A DNA stretch of 64,000 bases from DASTCZ01 sp035308165 (GTDB lineage Bacteria > Acidobacteriota > Terriglobia > Acidiferrales > UBA7541), in NCBI GenBank assembly GCA_035308165.1, contig DATGHC010000080.1, positions 1 to 64,000 of the forward strand. The letters run 5' to 3'. Shown one piece after another: positions 37,517 to 46,653 of this stretch. How positions within the stretch are numbered: the first letter of the stretch is position 1; each line of letters opens with the position of its first letter. Position numbers and translations under genes: made by a program. The notes under the pieces were generated by a model. The model was not told the origin of the DNA and made no database searches. It worked only from the letters and a program-made list of their open reading frames with translations.

Positions 37517-38397
37517 GGTGGATCCTTCCAGTTCACCGGTCAGGCAACCCCGGGAAAGGAACTGGTATCATACCTCAGGGGAGTTTGTGTCGAAGATTCA
37601 GACCCTATCAGTCAAAAGCAAGTCGAATTGTTTTTAGCTAGGTCGACCTCCCGTTCGTTCTCCCCGTTTTGTTTTATAGGGCGCCACTTTGGCCCGGACA
37701 GTCATTCTTATCTGAGCGAACAAGATGAGATACCCCGGAAATCCTCAAGGATGCAAGTGTTGTAAGCGGGCACTTACAAGCATCCAGTCCCCCTCTATAA
37801 TTAAATATCCACCTATGTAATCTGGAATGTCCGCGCGCCCCGATCATCTGTATCAACCGTTGCGGAATTTAGTAAGTCTTTTTGAATGAACGCCTTTACT
37901 GCTCACAAGAATCTCTTTCCGCTTTGGCAAACAAAATGCATCCCTTTCTGTGGGGCGAGGGTTTGCTTTCCCTGCGGCGACGCTCCTGTGTTCCTCTTTG
38001 AAGATACGTCCGCCCTTTATTTCCGCTAGAGGGAATATTGCTTTTATGTAATTGAATACTTACATGCAGTCTGGAGGAAAACTCAGGTGAGCGATGGTCC
38101 GGCGGCTTTCGACCATGCTATGGCTAGCCGCCATTCAGTTGGCCGTAACCGGCGAATAACTACCAGTAAGAATCGAAGCGCCGGTCGCACGAGGACTGTC
38201 ATGGTACCAACATACTGTTATTCATAGATGATAAATATCACTGTGATTAATGGGAGGCCAAGGGCGGCAAGTCAGTGGAGCGAACAGTAAGACGCTGCAA
38301 ATAGTGATCATATCGGTGTCAGAAGTGCATCTCAGTTGGAACTGTAGTTGCAGGTCAATCATTCGGGATGAGTTTAAGAATCCAAAAAGGGGGCGTG
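37517..38397. other. 881-bp gene-free region with a bulged dyad hairpin
   Basis: AT-richer than its surroundings, with no convincing reading frame and no tRNA. At 37749-37785 lies a 13-bp stem: GGATGC, 5-base bulge, TTGTAAG, loop CGGGCA, CTTACAA, GCATCC. No T-run follows, so it is not a normal terminator. It may be an operator or an RNA structure. AAGGGGG just before the ATG at 38398 is the ribosome-binding site of the next gene. The region presumably holds divergent promoters for the GNAT and receptor genes, but I could not fix their boxes. Confidence 0.45.
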
Positions 38398-41300
38398 ATG
38401 CGTTTTGCTCGAATTACTCAGTACCTCGCTATGTTTTGCCTGTTCGTTTTGTTCGCGGCTGTCTCAACATTTGGCCAAGTCCCGACCGGAACGGTCACCG
38501 GGACGGTTCTGGACCAAAATAAAGCGGCAATTGTTGGGGCGGAAGTTACGATTACGAGCCAGGAAACGGGTACTTCATACACCACCAAGACTGGTCCGAA
38601 TGGCGGCTATCAATTTGCCACTCTGAACTTTGGCACTTACAAGATTTCTGTCACGCAAAAGGGGTTCAAGACTGGCACGGTAAGCGATATTAAACTGGAG
38701 GCTTCGCAGGAATATTCCGTGCCCTCCGTCGTTCTGGAGATCGGACAAGCCAACGAAACTGTGACCGTTGAGGCCGGCGCGGAAGAGATTCAGACCACCA
38801 ATGCCGAGGTCACATCCAATGTCGACAAAAAGCAACTCGAGTTTCTGCCGATCCAGGATCGGAATCCAATGAACCTTTTGGGATTGGAAGCTGGTGTTGC
38901 CCAGAATGGGAAAACCGGCACGATCATCAACGGTCAGCGAAGCACATTTACGAATGTGACCATAGACGGCATCAACGTCCAGGACAACTTCATCCGGTCA
39001 AATGACACCGATTTTCTTCCCAACTTGCCCGTCCTGGGCCAGGTAAGTGAATTCACGCTCAGCTCGCAAAATGGCAATCCGGCTTTGGGTGGCGGCAGTT
39101 CGGCCATCAGTATGGTGACGCCACGCGGTGCCAACGATTGGCACGGGCAAGCCTTCTACTGGTACCGAAGCAACAAATGGGCTGCCAACGACTGGTTCAA
39201 TAATTTTAATGGAGTACCTCAGGTCGGTTTGAACCTGAACCAGTGGGGCGGTAGTGCAGGTGGGAAAATCTTAAAGAATAAGCTTTGGATTTATGGATAC
39301 TACGAGAGCTACAGGTTAGGTCAGACTCAGCCTCAGCTTTCGACAATTCTGCTACCCAGCGCGCGGACCGGCATGTTTAGTTACAATACGAATTGTACGG
39401 CCGGTCCGCCTCGCCCTTGCCCGGCCGGGGTCTCGCCTGGCCAGTTAATCACCGTGAACCTGCTCACTCTTGAGAATACCGCTCGGGGCGGCGCTTCGCC
39501 GGTTTTCACGATTGACCCCAAGATTTCCGCTCTTCTGGCCAACGTGCCCACAACCGGCAACAGCAACCAGGCGGGCGACAAACTGAATACAACCGGATTC
39601 CAGTTTAATTCCCGGTTCAACTTCCAGCAGCCGAATACGGGCGTCCGGCTCGACTACGATCTCAATTCGCACAATTCTATTTCAGGGACCTACTCCTGGA
39701 ACCAGCAGATTGTGGACAGGCCCGATATCGACGCCACGTTCGACACCGTGCCGATCGTGAGCAACAATGATAAAGTGAATTTTTCCTCGATGGCATGGCG
39801 ATGGAACCCGAAACCGAATTTCACTAACGAATTTCGTTTCGGCTTCAACCTTGCTCCAGCGATTTTTACCAGCACCCAGGCTTTCGGATCGACCATAATC
39901 AGCGGCACGGATTTCACCAATCCGTTGCCGAACTTCTTCAACCAGGGCCGCTACACAAATACGTGGAGCTGGCAAGACAACGCAACCTGGACCAAAGGAA
40001 ACCACACCATCAGCTTTGGCACCCAGATTCAGCGGATCACTGCGAACCCCTATAATTTTGCCGGCACCTCGGAAAACCTGGCATTGGGGTTCAGCACAGC
40101 TAATCCTTTCGCACTGGTAAATACGGACTTTGCTGCCTCGATCGCATCCAATATTCTCTCTCATGCGGACAACCTATTGTCCACGCTTGCCGGGTTTGTT
40201 GGGTCAACCAGCCAAACGTTTAACGTGACGAGTCCTACGTCAGGATTTGTCTCCGGAGCGCCCTCAAATCAGAATCTTCTCCTGACAAACTGGGCTCTCT
40301 ATGCGACCGATAGCTGGCGCATACGGAGAAACCTCGTTCTGACCTTTGGCTTGCGATGGGAGTATTTCAACCCCCTCAGTGAGCGTGACGGTTTGCTCCT
40401 CCTGCCGGTTGTGCAGCCTGGCCAAACCGTTACGGACACGTTGCTATCGAACGCGACCGTCAACGTCGTTGGCGGAAAGGCGAATAATCGTCAGACGTAC
40501 AGCCCGGACTATCGGGACTACGCTCCCAATCTTGGCTTGGCCTGGCAGCCGTTTTCAAACGGCAAGACAGTTGTCCGCGCTGGTTACTCAGTGCATTTTG
40601 TAAATGACAATCTCTTTACTTCAGTGCTCAACGCGGCCTCGGGGAACGCCGGGCTGATTTCATCTAACCAAAATCCCAACGTGTTCGCATCGCTGAGCGG
40701 AGATAACGGTGCCCCCGCTCCATCGGCGCTCGCAGCACCTCCGTTCCTAATCCCGACCACGTTCCAGCAGAACTTTAATAATCTGGGCGGGTCCGGTGGA
40801 AATGCCGGGTTCGCGATTTCTCCCAATCTGCGCACTCCCTATGTTCAGGACTGGAACCTCTCAATTCAAAGGGAACTCGGGTGGCACACTACCCTGTCCG
40901 TCTCTTACGTGGGCAACCACGCGATTGGCCTAATCCGTGGGATTGACGTCAACCAGGTAGTGATTAACCAAAACGGCTTCCTCGCCGACTTCAATCGCGC
41001 GCGGAACAATTGTTTTCTTTCAATCGCCGCCGGCTCGGGATGCAATATCAACTTCTCCGGACCCGGCAGCCAACCATTAACGATTTTCCCGACGCTTCCA
41101 GGCGGAGGGTTCCCAGGGGCCGGTGTGGTTCAGACGGATATCGAACAGGGCCAGGTGGGATCGTTGGCTGATCTGTATCATATCGATGGCATCGAGGCAT
41201 TTCCCGGTCAGTTCACTCCCAATGAGCTAATTCGCGGAGGCGACCTGCTGGAGAACTACTCGAGCTCCAACTATAACGCCGGAATCGTGGAAATCCGCCG

Positions 41301-42090
41301 GCGTTTCGGATCCGGTCTGAATATCCAGGCCAGCTATACCTTCAGCAAGGCCATGACTGATTCAGGCGGCTCGCAAAACAACTTCTCACCCCTGTTGGAC
41401 AATGCGCAACCGCAGCTCGAACAATCGCGTGCGAATTTCGACATCACGCATGCGTTCAAGTCCAATTTCATTTATGAATTACCCATCGGGAAAGGGCACA
41501 ACTTTGCGCCCAGCAATCCCATTGTGAGCCGAATCGTTTCTGCCTGGACCGTTTCTTCGGTCTTCACCTTGCAGAGCGGATCGCCGTACTCGTTCTTTTC
41601 AGGACGCGGCACGTTGAATCGCAGCGGCCGTTCCGGGAACGAAACAGCGGTATCGGGTCTCTCAGTTTCCCAAATTGCAAATTCCTTGCAGAATTCAATC
41701 AATACTACAGGGCCGTTTGCTGGCGAGGTCTTGCTTATCAACCCGAGCTTCGTTGATCCAAATACCGGCTTAGGCGCCGGCGCGGATGGGTTGACCTGCA
41801 CGCCGTTGGTTGCGAACGGTTTCTGCAACCCCGGGCCGGGACAAGTAGGAAACTTGGCACGGAATATCTTCGATGGTCCTACGTTCTTCGACATGGACTT
41901 TTCAATATCCAAGTCAATTCCGATTACCGAGCGAATGAAGGTTGAACTGAAGGGCCAGGCGTTCAACGTCCTGAACCATCCAACGTTTTTCGTCGGAGAT
42001 CAGAACATTAACAGCTCGTCCTTCGGGCAAATCTCCAGCACCGTGTCAACACCACGGATTCTTCAGATCGGAGCGACGTTTATCTTCTAG
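38398..42090 (+). CDS. Oar-like TonB-dependent outer-membrane protein
   Basis: About 1230 residues from the ATG at 38398. Signal peptide to about residue 27 (YLAMFCLFVLFAAVSTFGQ). A carboxypeptidase-regulatory-like Ig domain follows (about 28-110: GTVTGTVLDQNKAAIVGAEV), then a plug-like domain with NGQRSTFTNVTIDGINVQDN. The rest is a large beta-barrel ending in LQIGATFIF, whose terminal Phe suits outer-membrane insertion. These Oar-type proteins are numerous in Acidobacteriota and are thought to take up polymers or act at the surface. A canonical TonB box was not seen. Ligand unknown. Confidence 0.87.
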   Translation: MRFARITQYLAMFCLFVLFAAVSTFGQVPTGTVTGTVLDQNKAAIVGAEVTITSQETGTSYTTKTGPNGGYQFATLNFGTYKISVTQKGFKTGTVSDIKLEASQEYSVPSVVLEIGQANETVTVEAGAEEIQTTNAEVTSNVDKKQLEFLPIQDRNPMNLLGLEAGVAQNGKTGTIINGQRSTFTNVTIDGINVQDNFIRSNDTDFLPNLPVLGQVSEFTLSSQNGNPALGGGSSAISMVTPRGANDWHGQAFYWYRSNKWAANDWFNNFNGVPQVGLNLNQWGGSAGGKILKNKLWIYGYYESYRLGQTQPQLSTILLPSARTGMFSYNTNCTAGPPRPCPAGVSPGQLITVNLLTLENTARGGASPVFTIDPKISALLANVPTTGNSNQAGDKLNTTGFQFNSRFNFQQPNTGVRLDYDLNSHNSISGTYSWNQQIVDRPDIDATFDTVPIVSNNDKVNFSSMAWRWNPKPNFTNEFRFGFNLAPAIFTSTQAFGSTIISGTDFTNPLPNFFNQGRYTNTWSWQDNATWTKGNHTISFGTQIQRITANPYNFAGTSENLALGFSTANPFALVNTDFAASIASNILSHADNLLSTLAGFVGSTSQTFNVTSPTSGFVSGAPSNQNLLLTNWALYATDSWRIRRNLVLTFGLRWEYFNPLSERDGLLLLPVVQPGQTVTDTLLSNATVNVVGGKANNRQTYSPDYRDYAPNLGLAWQPFSNGKTVVRAGYSVHFVNDNLFTSVLNAASGNAGLISSNQNPNVFASLSGDNGAPAPSALAAPPFLIPTTFQQNFNNLGGSGGNAGFAISPNLRTPYVQDWNLSIQRELGWHTTLSVSYVGNHAIGLIRGIDVNQVVINQNGFLADFNRARNNCFLSIAAGSGCNINFSGPGSQPLTIFPTLPGGGFPGAGVVQTDIEQGQVGSLADLYHIDGIEAFPGQFTPNELIRGGDLLENYSSSNYNAGIVEIRRRFGSGLNIQASYTFSKAMTDSGGSQNNFSPLLDNAQPQLEQSRANFDITHAFKSNFIYELPIGKGHNFAPSNPIVSRIVSAWTVSSVFTLQSGSPYSFFSGRGTLNRSGRSGNETAVSGLSVSQIANSLQNSINTTGPFAGEVLLINPSFVDPNTGLGAGADGLTCTPLVANGFCNPGPGQVGNLARNIFDGPTFFDMDFSISKSIPITERMKVELKGQAFNVLNHPTFFVGDQNINSSSFGQISSTVSTPRILQIGATFIF

Positions 42091-42117
42091 TTCCGTCGCT
42101 GTGAATCAAAACCAAAA

Positions 42118-42247
42118 GCGGGCCGGCTAATCGCCGGCCCGCGGGCGACTACAGCGACTTCGGCTTCTAACTCAACCAACCGCGGCTCATGCCGCGGCCT
42201 AAGTCAATCGCGGGGGCGGCTCCACGGGGCCGCCCCTGTTTTCTTTC
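42118..42247 (+). terminator. Three successive GC-rich hairpins; the last has a T-run
   Basis: Hairpin 1: GCGGGCCGGC-taatc-GCCGGCCCGC (42118-42142). Hairpin 2: CCGCGGC-tcat-GCCGCGG (42180-42197). Hairpin 3: GGGGCGGC-N8-GCCGCCCC (42213-42236) followed by TGTTTTCTTTC. Only the third fits a classical Rho-independent terminator. Together they lie between the receptor and the M49 peptidase gene and should block read-through. Confidence 0.75.
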
Positions 42248-42349
42248 ATATCGCTTCACTCAACCACTCCGGATTTTCTTCTTCATCATTCCATGCCGAC
42301 AGTTGTAAATTGGTTGCCGACAAATACATGATCTTTTGAGGTGCGTCCC

Positions 42350-44386
42350 ATGCGTCCCAGGTTTTTGTTTGCAGCACTATCGTTGTTCATTCTCGCCCTC
42401 GCGGTTCACCCGAATCTTTTGGGTGATTCAAAGGCCGTCCCCACGGCGCCGCTTCCTCCCGCAGGGCAGCCCAGCCTGGTCGCACGCGTCGGCGACACCG
42501 GCTTCATCCAGGTCACCGCGGACAGCTTCAACTCACTGACTCTCGACCAGAAGCTCGACGCCTACTGGCTTTACATGGCTGCCGTCGCCGTGGACCCCAT
42601 CGTGTACGACCAGAATTCCACCTATGGCCTGCGCGAAAAATATCTTCTTCAGTCCGTCGTCGCCCACTCCAAGGGCATTGACCCCGTCGTCCTCAAGCAC
42701 CTCACCGACTACACCATGCTTTTTCTCGGCAACCATGGCAATCACAACTCCTTCACCTCGCGCAAATTCTTGCCGGAATTCACTTACGCCGAGTTGCAAG
42801 CCGCCGCCGAACGGGCTCTGAAAAATGGCGCCGCGCTCAGCTCGCCCGCCGCCATCGAGCGCGACCTCAAGACCCTCGAAAAGCCCATGTTCGATCCGAA
42901 TTATCAGCCCATGCTCACGGTAAAAAATCCCGCGGATGGCGCTGACCCGTTGCAAGCCAGCGGCAATAATTACTATTCCGGGGTCACACTGAAGAACTTG
43001 GCAGGATTCACCGAGCACTATGCTCTGAATTCTCGCCTCACCAGGAAAAACGGTAAATTGGTGGAGGAGGTTTACCGCACCGGCACTCCCGACGGGAAAA
43101 TTCCGGCAGGTCTGTACGCCAAGGAGCTCCGCCTCGCTATCGCAAATCTCCAGCACGCCTTGCCCTACGCCCCTGAGAAGCAGAAGAAGGTCATTCTCGA
43201 CCTCATCCGTTATTACCAGACCGGCAATCGCGCCGACTGGATCCAGTGCGGCACTGACTGGGTCGGCGACAACTCCAATCCCGATTTCTCGAACGGCTTC
43301 GTGGAAGTTTACAAGGACGCTCGCGGCCAAAAGGGAGCTATCCAGGGTTTCGTCACCATCGTTGACGCCCAACTCAACAAGATGATGTCCGGCTTCGCCG
43401 CCAACGCCGCTTATTTTGAGCAGCGCGCGCCCTGGGACGCCAAGTATAAGAATCCCAACCCAAATCCTCCGGTCGTAAACGCCGTCGAAGCCCTCATCGA
43501 AACCGGCGACTTCAATGTGGACACCATCGGCGACAATCTCCCCAATGAAGATGAAATCCACGAAAAATATGGCTCCAAGAGCTTCATTTTCACCGGTTCC
43601 GTTCGCGCGCTCAATGACGCACCCGGTAGCAAAGTTTCCGCCGAATTCGCCGCCTCACCCGAAGAAGCGGAGCGCGCGCGCAAGTATGGCGATCTCCCTG
43701 AAAATCTTTTCACCGCCATGCACGAAGTCATCGGCCACGGCTCCGGAAAGCTCAGCCCCAAACTCACCAAAGAGCCGGCCTCCTATTTGAAGGAATATTA
43801 TTCCACGCTGGAAGAAACCCGCGCCGACCTGATGGCTCTCTGGAATTTTTTCGATCCCAAACTAATTGAAATGGGAGTCATGCCCAGCGACGACGTCGCC
43901 CGGGCCGCCTACGACAGTGAAGCCCGCGCCGCGCTCGTCCAGCTCCGCGAAGTCCCCACCGGCGATACTATCGAGGAAGACCATCGCCGCGGCACTCAGC
44001 TCATCGTCAACTTCATCCGTGAAAAAACCGGCGCCATTCAGCCCCTCGAGCGCAATGGCAAGGTCTATCTGGCCGTCACCGACTACGCCAAAATGCGCCA
44101 GGGCGTCGGCATGTTGCTCTCCGAGCTGATGCGCATCAAGGCCGAAGGCGACTACGACGCCGCCAAGGCGCTCATCTCCAAATACGGCATCCACTTCAAC
44201 ACCGCCTGGCGCGATCAGGTCGTCGCCCGCTATAAAACTCTCGATCTTCCCACCTATTGGGTGGGCATCAATCCCGACCTGACTCTCCACAAATCCGCCG
44301 ACGGCAAAGTGGACGGCGTGGACATTTCCTATCCGCGCGACATCCTGAAGCAGCAGGCGCGCTACACAAGGATCACCGGTAAATAG
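42350..44386 (+). CDS. Exported M49 family peptidase (dipeptidyl-peptidase III-like)
   Basis: About 678 residues from the ATG at 42350, with GAGGTG upstream. The GTG at 42341 lies within that site. The N-terminus is hydrophobic (FLFAALSLFILALAVHPNLLG), so the protein is probably exported. The zinc motif is HEVIGHGSGKL (H458, E459, H463), the M49 form with three residues between E and the second His. The second part, EETRADL (E489), replaces EECRAE. DPP III enzymes release N-terminal dipeptides. The family is mostly cytosolic in eukaryotes; a signal sequence points to a periplasmic nutritional role here. Confidence 0.87.
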   Translation: MRPRFLFAALSLFILALAVHPNLLGDSKAVPTAPLPPAGQPSLVARVGDTGFIQVTADSFNSLTLDQKLDAYWLYMAAVAVDPIVYDQNSTYGLREKYLLQSVVAHSKGIDPVVLKHLTDYTMLFLGNHGNHNSFTSRKFLPEFTYAELQAAAERALKNGAALSSPAAIERDLKTLEKPMFDPNYQPMLTVKNPADGADPLQASGNNYYSGVTLKNLAGFTEHYALNSRLTRKNGKLVEEVYRTGTPDGKIPAGLYAKELRLAIANLQHALPYAPEKQKKVILDLIRYYQTGNRADWIQCGTDWVGDNSNPDFSNGFVEVYKDARGQKGAIQGFVTIVDAQLNKMMSGFAANAAYFEQRAPWDAKYKNPNPNPPVVNAVEALIETGDFNVDTIGDNLPNEDEIHEKYGSKSFIFTGSVRALNDAPGSKVSAEFAASPEEAERARKYGDLPENLFTAMHEVIGHGSGKLSPKLTKEPASYLKEYYSTLEETRADLMALWNFFDPKLIEMGVMPSDDVARAAYDSEARAALVQLREVPTGDTIEEDHRRGTQLIVNFIREKTGAIQPLERNGKVYLAVTDYAKMRQGVGMLLSELMRIKAEGDYDAAKALISKYGIHFNTAWRDQVVARYKTLDLPTYWVGINPDLTLHKSADGKVDGVDISYPRDILKQQARYTRITGK

Positions 44387-44610
44387 CGATTTCGATTCTT
44401 ATAGATTCATCCTGACTGCTGTTGAATCGTTTGCGGCCTGCTGGCTTAGGTCTGTTGACGTAGCAGCGGGGCGCGACCACCGCCCCACGGTGTTGCCACC
44501 CGCCTTTGACTCGCTCTCTGGCGCTGCTCGCTTCCTGGCGAGGATCGCCGCCTAAAAGGAGTTCGCCTCCTTGCCCTCGTTCCCTGGCCATGTCTATACT
44601 CAAACTCCTA

Positions 44611-45267
44611 ATGTTTTGTCCTCAGTGCAGAGCGGAATACCGTCCCGGTTTCACTCACTGTTCCGATTGCGACGTGGATTTGGTGGAGGGCCTTGCGCCA
44701 GATTCTGGCTCGCATGCGGAGCCTGAGGAAAGTCAGCGTGAAGGGTGGGAGGAGGAAAGTCTGCGTGGAGTGTGGGAAGGTGAGGACCAGGACGAATGCG
44801 TTACAATCTGTGAACGTCTCAAGGCAGCAGAAATCCCCTTCAAGGTAGCTCAACACCGGCAACAGTTTCTCAAAGGCGTGGATTGCAACTTTAAGATTGG
44901 TGTGCCGCCGAAGTTTTTCAGCGAAGCCAAGAAAATGATCGAGGAAGATAACTTGGACTCCACTGACGAAGAGGAGGACCAACGAACTGTTGAACCGCCA
45001 CTGGAGGATTCTATGCCGGATGCTCAGGATCTCCGTAAGGATGCCGGGGACTGGGAGGATGCACGTCCCCATGATGCCACGGTGGAGATCTGGTCTGAAG
45101 CCACACCTCTGTACACGGAGATGATCGAGGCTTCCTTGGGGGAGAACAACATTCATGCACTTGTGGAGGGGTCGGCCAACGGCTCCCGAAGAATTCTTGT
45201 CCCGCCAGAAGATGAATCTAGGGCGCGTGAGATAGTCCACGAGATAAAGGACGCGACGCCGCCGTAA
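44611..45267 (+). CDS. Zinc-ribbon protein with two DUF2007-like segments
   Basis: About 218 residues if begun at the ATG at 44611, just before FCPQCRAEYRPGFTHCSDCD. ATG 44590 would add seven residues and neither has a clear ribosome-binding site. The first ~25 residues are a CPxC...CxxC zinc ribbon. Two segments resemble the small DUF2007 signal-transducer fold: about 55-110 (CERLKAAEIPFKVAQHRQ ... FKIGVPP) and about 155-212 (MIEASLGENNIHALVEG ... ILVPPEDESRAREIV). An acidic linker joins them. No membrane segments. Function unknown. Confidence 0.65.
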   Translation: MFCPQCRAEYRPGFTHCSDCDVDLVEGLAPDSGSHAEPEESQREGWEEESLRGVWEGEDQDECVTICERLKAAEIPFKVAQHRQQFLKGVDCNFKIGVPPKFFSEAKKMIEEDNLDSTDEEEDQRTVEPPLEDSMPDAQDLRKDAGDWEDARPHDATVEIWSEATPLYTEMIEASLGENNIHALVEGSANGSRRILVPPEDESRAREIVHEIKDATPP

Positions 45268-45351
45268 AGAAGGCGAGCCATGCTCCGATTGAGTAGGCGC
45301 GCGGCCCTTCCTTTGCGGCACGGAAAGGATGGGGAGTCCCGCGGGGATTGA

Positions 45352-46482
45352 CTAGAGCCTAAGGTTTCGGAGGCTGAATTCTTTCGACGTTACGGTAGGC
45401 TGACTATCTGGTCGGGAGAGGCAGAAACTCGCATCGGGCGAAGCGATGCAAGCGTCCGGCCAGAACGTAAAGCGAAATTGATAGTCCCCAGGTGCTTGGA
45501 GAGCTGAGGTATCAAAACCTGGGCGCAGAGTTCGCAACGTGAAGGTTCCTTCGAGAGTTCCGCCCGGAAGAATCCCCGTTTCAATCATAATGTTTGCTGT
45601 GCAGACCCAGCTGCTGTACGGCAAACTTTTCCATTCGCCTCCTTCAATACGATACTCAGGTCGTATGCTCGTGTCACTGCAAGTAAGTCTCGCAATTCGG
45701 ACCGGACGGTCGGCGAGATTGCGGATTACGTAGTGGAACAGAGTACAATCGACATTTGACGGTGATGCCGCCGTGCAGACATTTTTTCGGTCACCCTCGG
45801 CATCAGGCGTATCCGCGGAAGCAACTGCAACCTCGAATCCAAAATTCAGATTGCCGAGGTCAGGCAGCGGCGGAGACACAGCTAAAACCTCATTCGAGAG
45901 AACAGTTACCGGATCCTGCGCAACTACGTCCGCCACCGTGCGGGCCCCACGTATGACTTGGAGGGGACTCAGGCAGTCCGTCCCTTCTGGCGCTTCGGTA
46001 CACCCGATCAACGCCCATTGGGCACGGAGAGTGTACGACCCAACGTTCACGGCATCAATCGAACGGCGCGGGGAGATAAGCCGGGTTGTGTACTCAGTTT
46101 TTTCTCCAGGCTTCAATCGGATATCGACCCAGTCGAGGGTCTTGCAGGTCGGCTTTCCTGGCTGGCTTATTGGCCACCATCCCGAGCTAGTCTTGGGCTG
46201 CCGCATTTCAAATAAAACGTCTGGCTCGAAGCAGCGCAGCTCGCTGATGTGGACCGTGTGCCTGCTTGCATTTTCCAGAGTGAGCGTGAAAGCGCGGCAA
46301 AGCAAAGTTAACGACGCCTCGCCGCCGCAACTCGGGCCAACAGGGATCTCGCTATGTGGTTCTTCGCGCAATGTTAGGCGGAAATCTTCCGGCGGAGGAA
46401 GCAGACGTGGGAGAGGCTCTTGCGCGATTGCTGAACAGCCGCAGGCCAAGGAACAAAACAATAGAGAAATGGCGACGAGCAT
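45352..46482 (-). CDS. Secreted protein with two Cys-rich repeat domains
   Basis: About 376 residues from the ATG at 46482, giving a signal peptide with a Cys-rich end (LLFCSLACGCSAIAQ) that could be a lipobox-like site. The frame extends to 46590, but that part lacks signal features. I do not recognise the family. The mature part looks like two copies of one domain, about 40-190 and 245-370. Each has a Cys pair near the start, N-x-[SA]-x-R-x-V-x-I-x-x-L-x-C, a Trp and Cys, then G-x-Y-x-[LF] and a closing Cys pair. Such Cys pairs suggest disulfides in the periplasm. Single gene, divergent from the selenoprotein. Confidence 0.6.
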   Translation of the reverse strand: MLVAISLLFCSLACGCSAIAQEPLPRLLPPPEDFRLTLREEPHSEIPVGPSCGGEASLTLLCRAFTLTLENASRHTVHISELRCFEPDVLFEMRQPKTSSGWWPISQPGKPTCKTLDWVDIRLKPGEKTEYTTRLISPRRSIDAVNVGSYTLRAQWALIGCTEAPEGTDCLSPLQVIRGARTVADVVAQDPVTVLSNEVLAVSPPLPDLGNLNFGFEVAVASADTPDAEGDRKNVCTAASPSNVDCTLFHYVIRNLADRPVRIARLTCSDTSIRPEYRIEGGEWKSLPYSSWVCTANIMIETGILPGGTLEGTFTLRTLRPGFDTSALQAPGDYQFRFTFWPDACIASPDASFCLSRPDSQPTVTSKEFSLRNLRL

Positions 46483-46653
46483 TTTGTGCACGGGAGTCTC
46501 TTGATTGATCTTATAAAGTCTACGCTCCAGTTTTTGCCGACCCAAGCCTTGATTACAGCGGTAACAGTCCAAGTTGGTCTCAGGGCCCAATTTATCCCTG
46601 AAAGCGATTATACTGAGCTACTGCGTAGTTCACGAAGTGGTTTGGAGCACACA

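Noticed and set aside
37517..38397. tRNA or small protein gene in the long gap
   Set aside because: No cloverleaf, CCA end or credible reading frame with a ribosome-binding site was found by eye.
42533..43561. 342-residue open frame antisense to the M49 peptidase gene
   Set aside because: Shadow of a GC-rich gene; it reads as low-complexity Val/Gly/Glu-rich sequence with no recognisable domain, while the opposite strand has a full enzyme.
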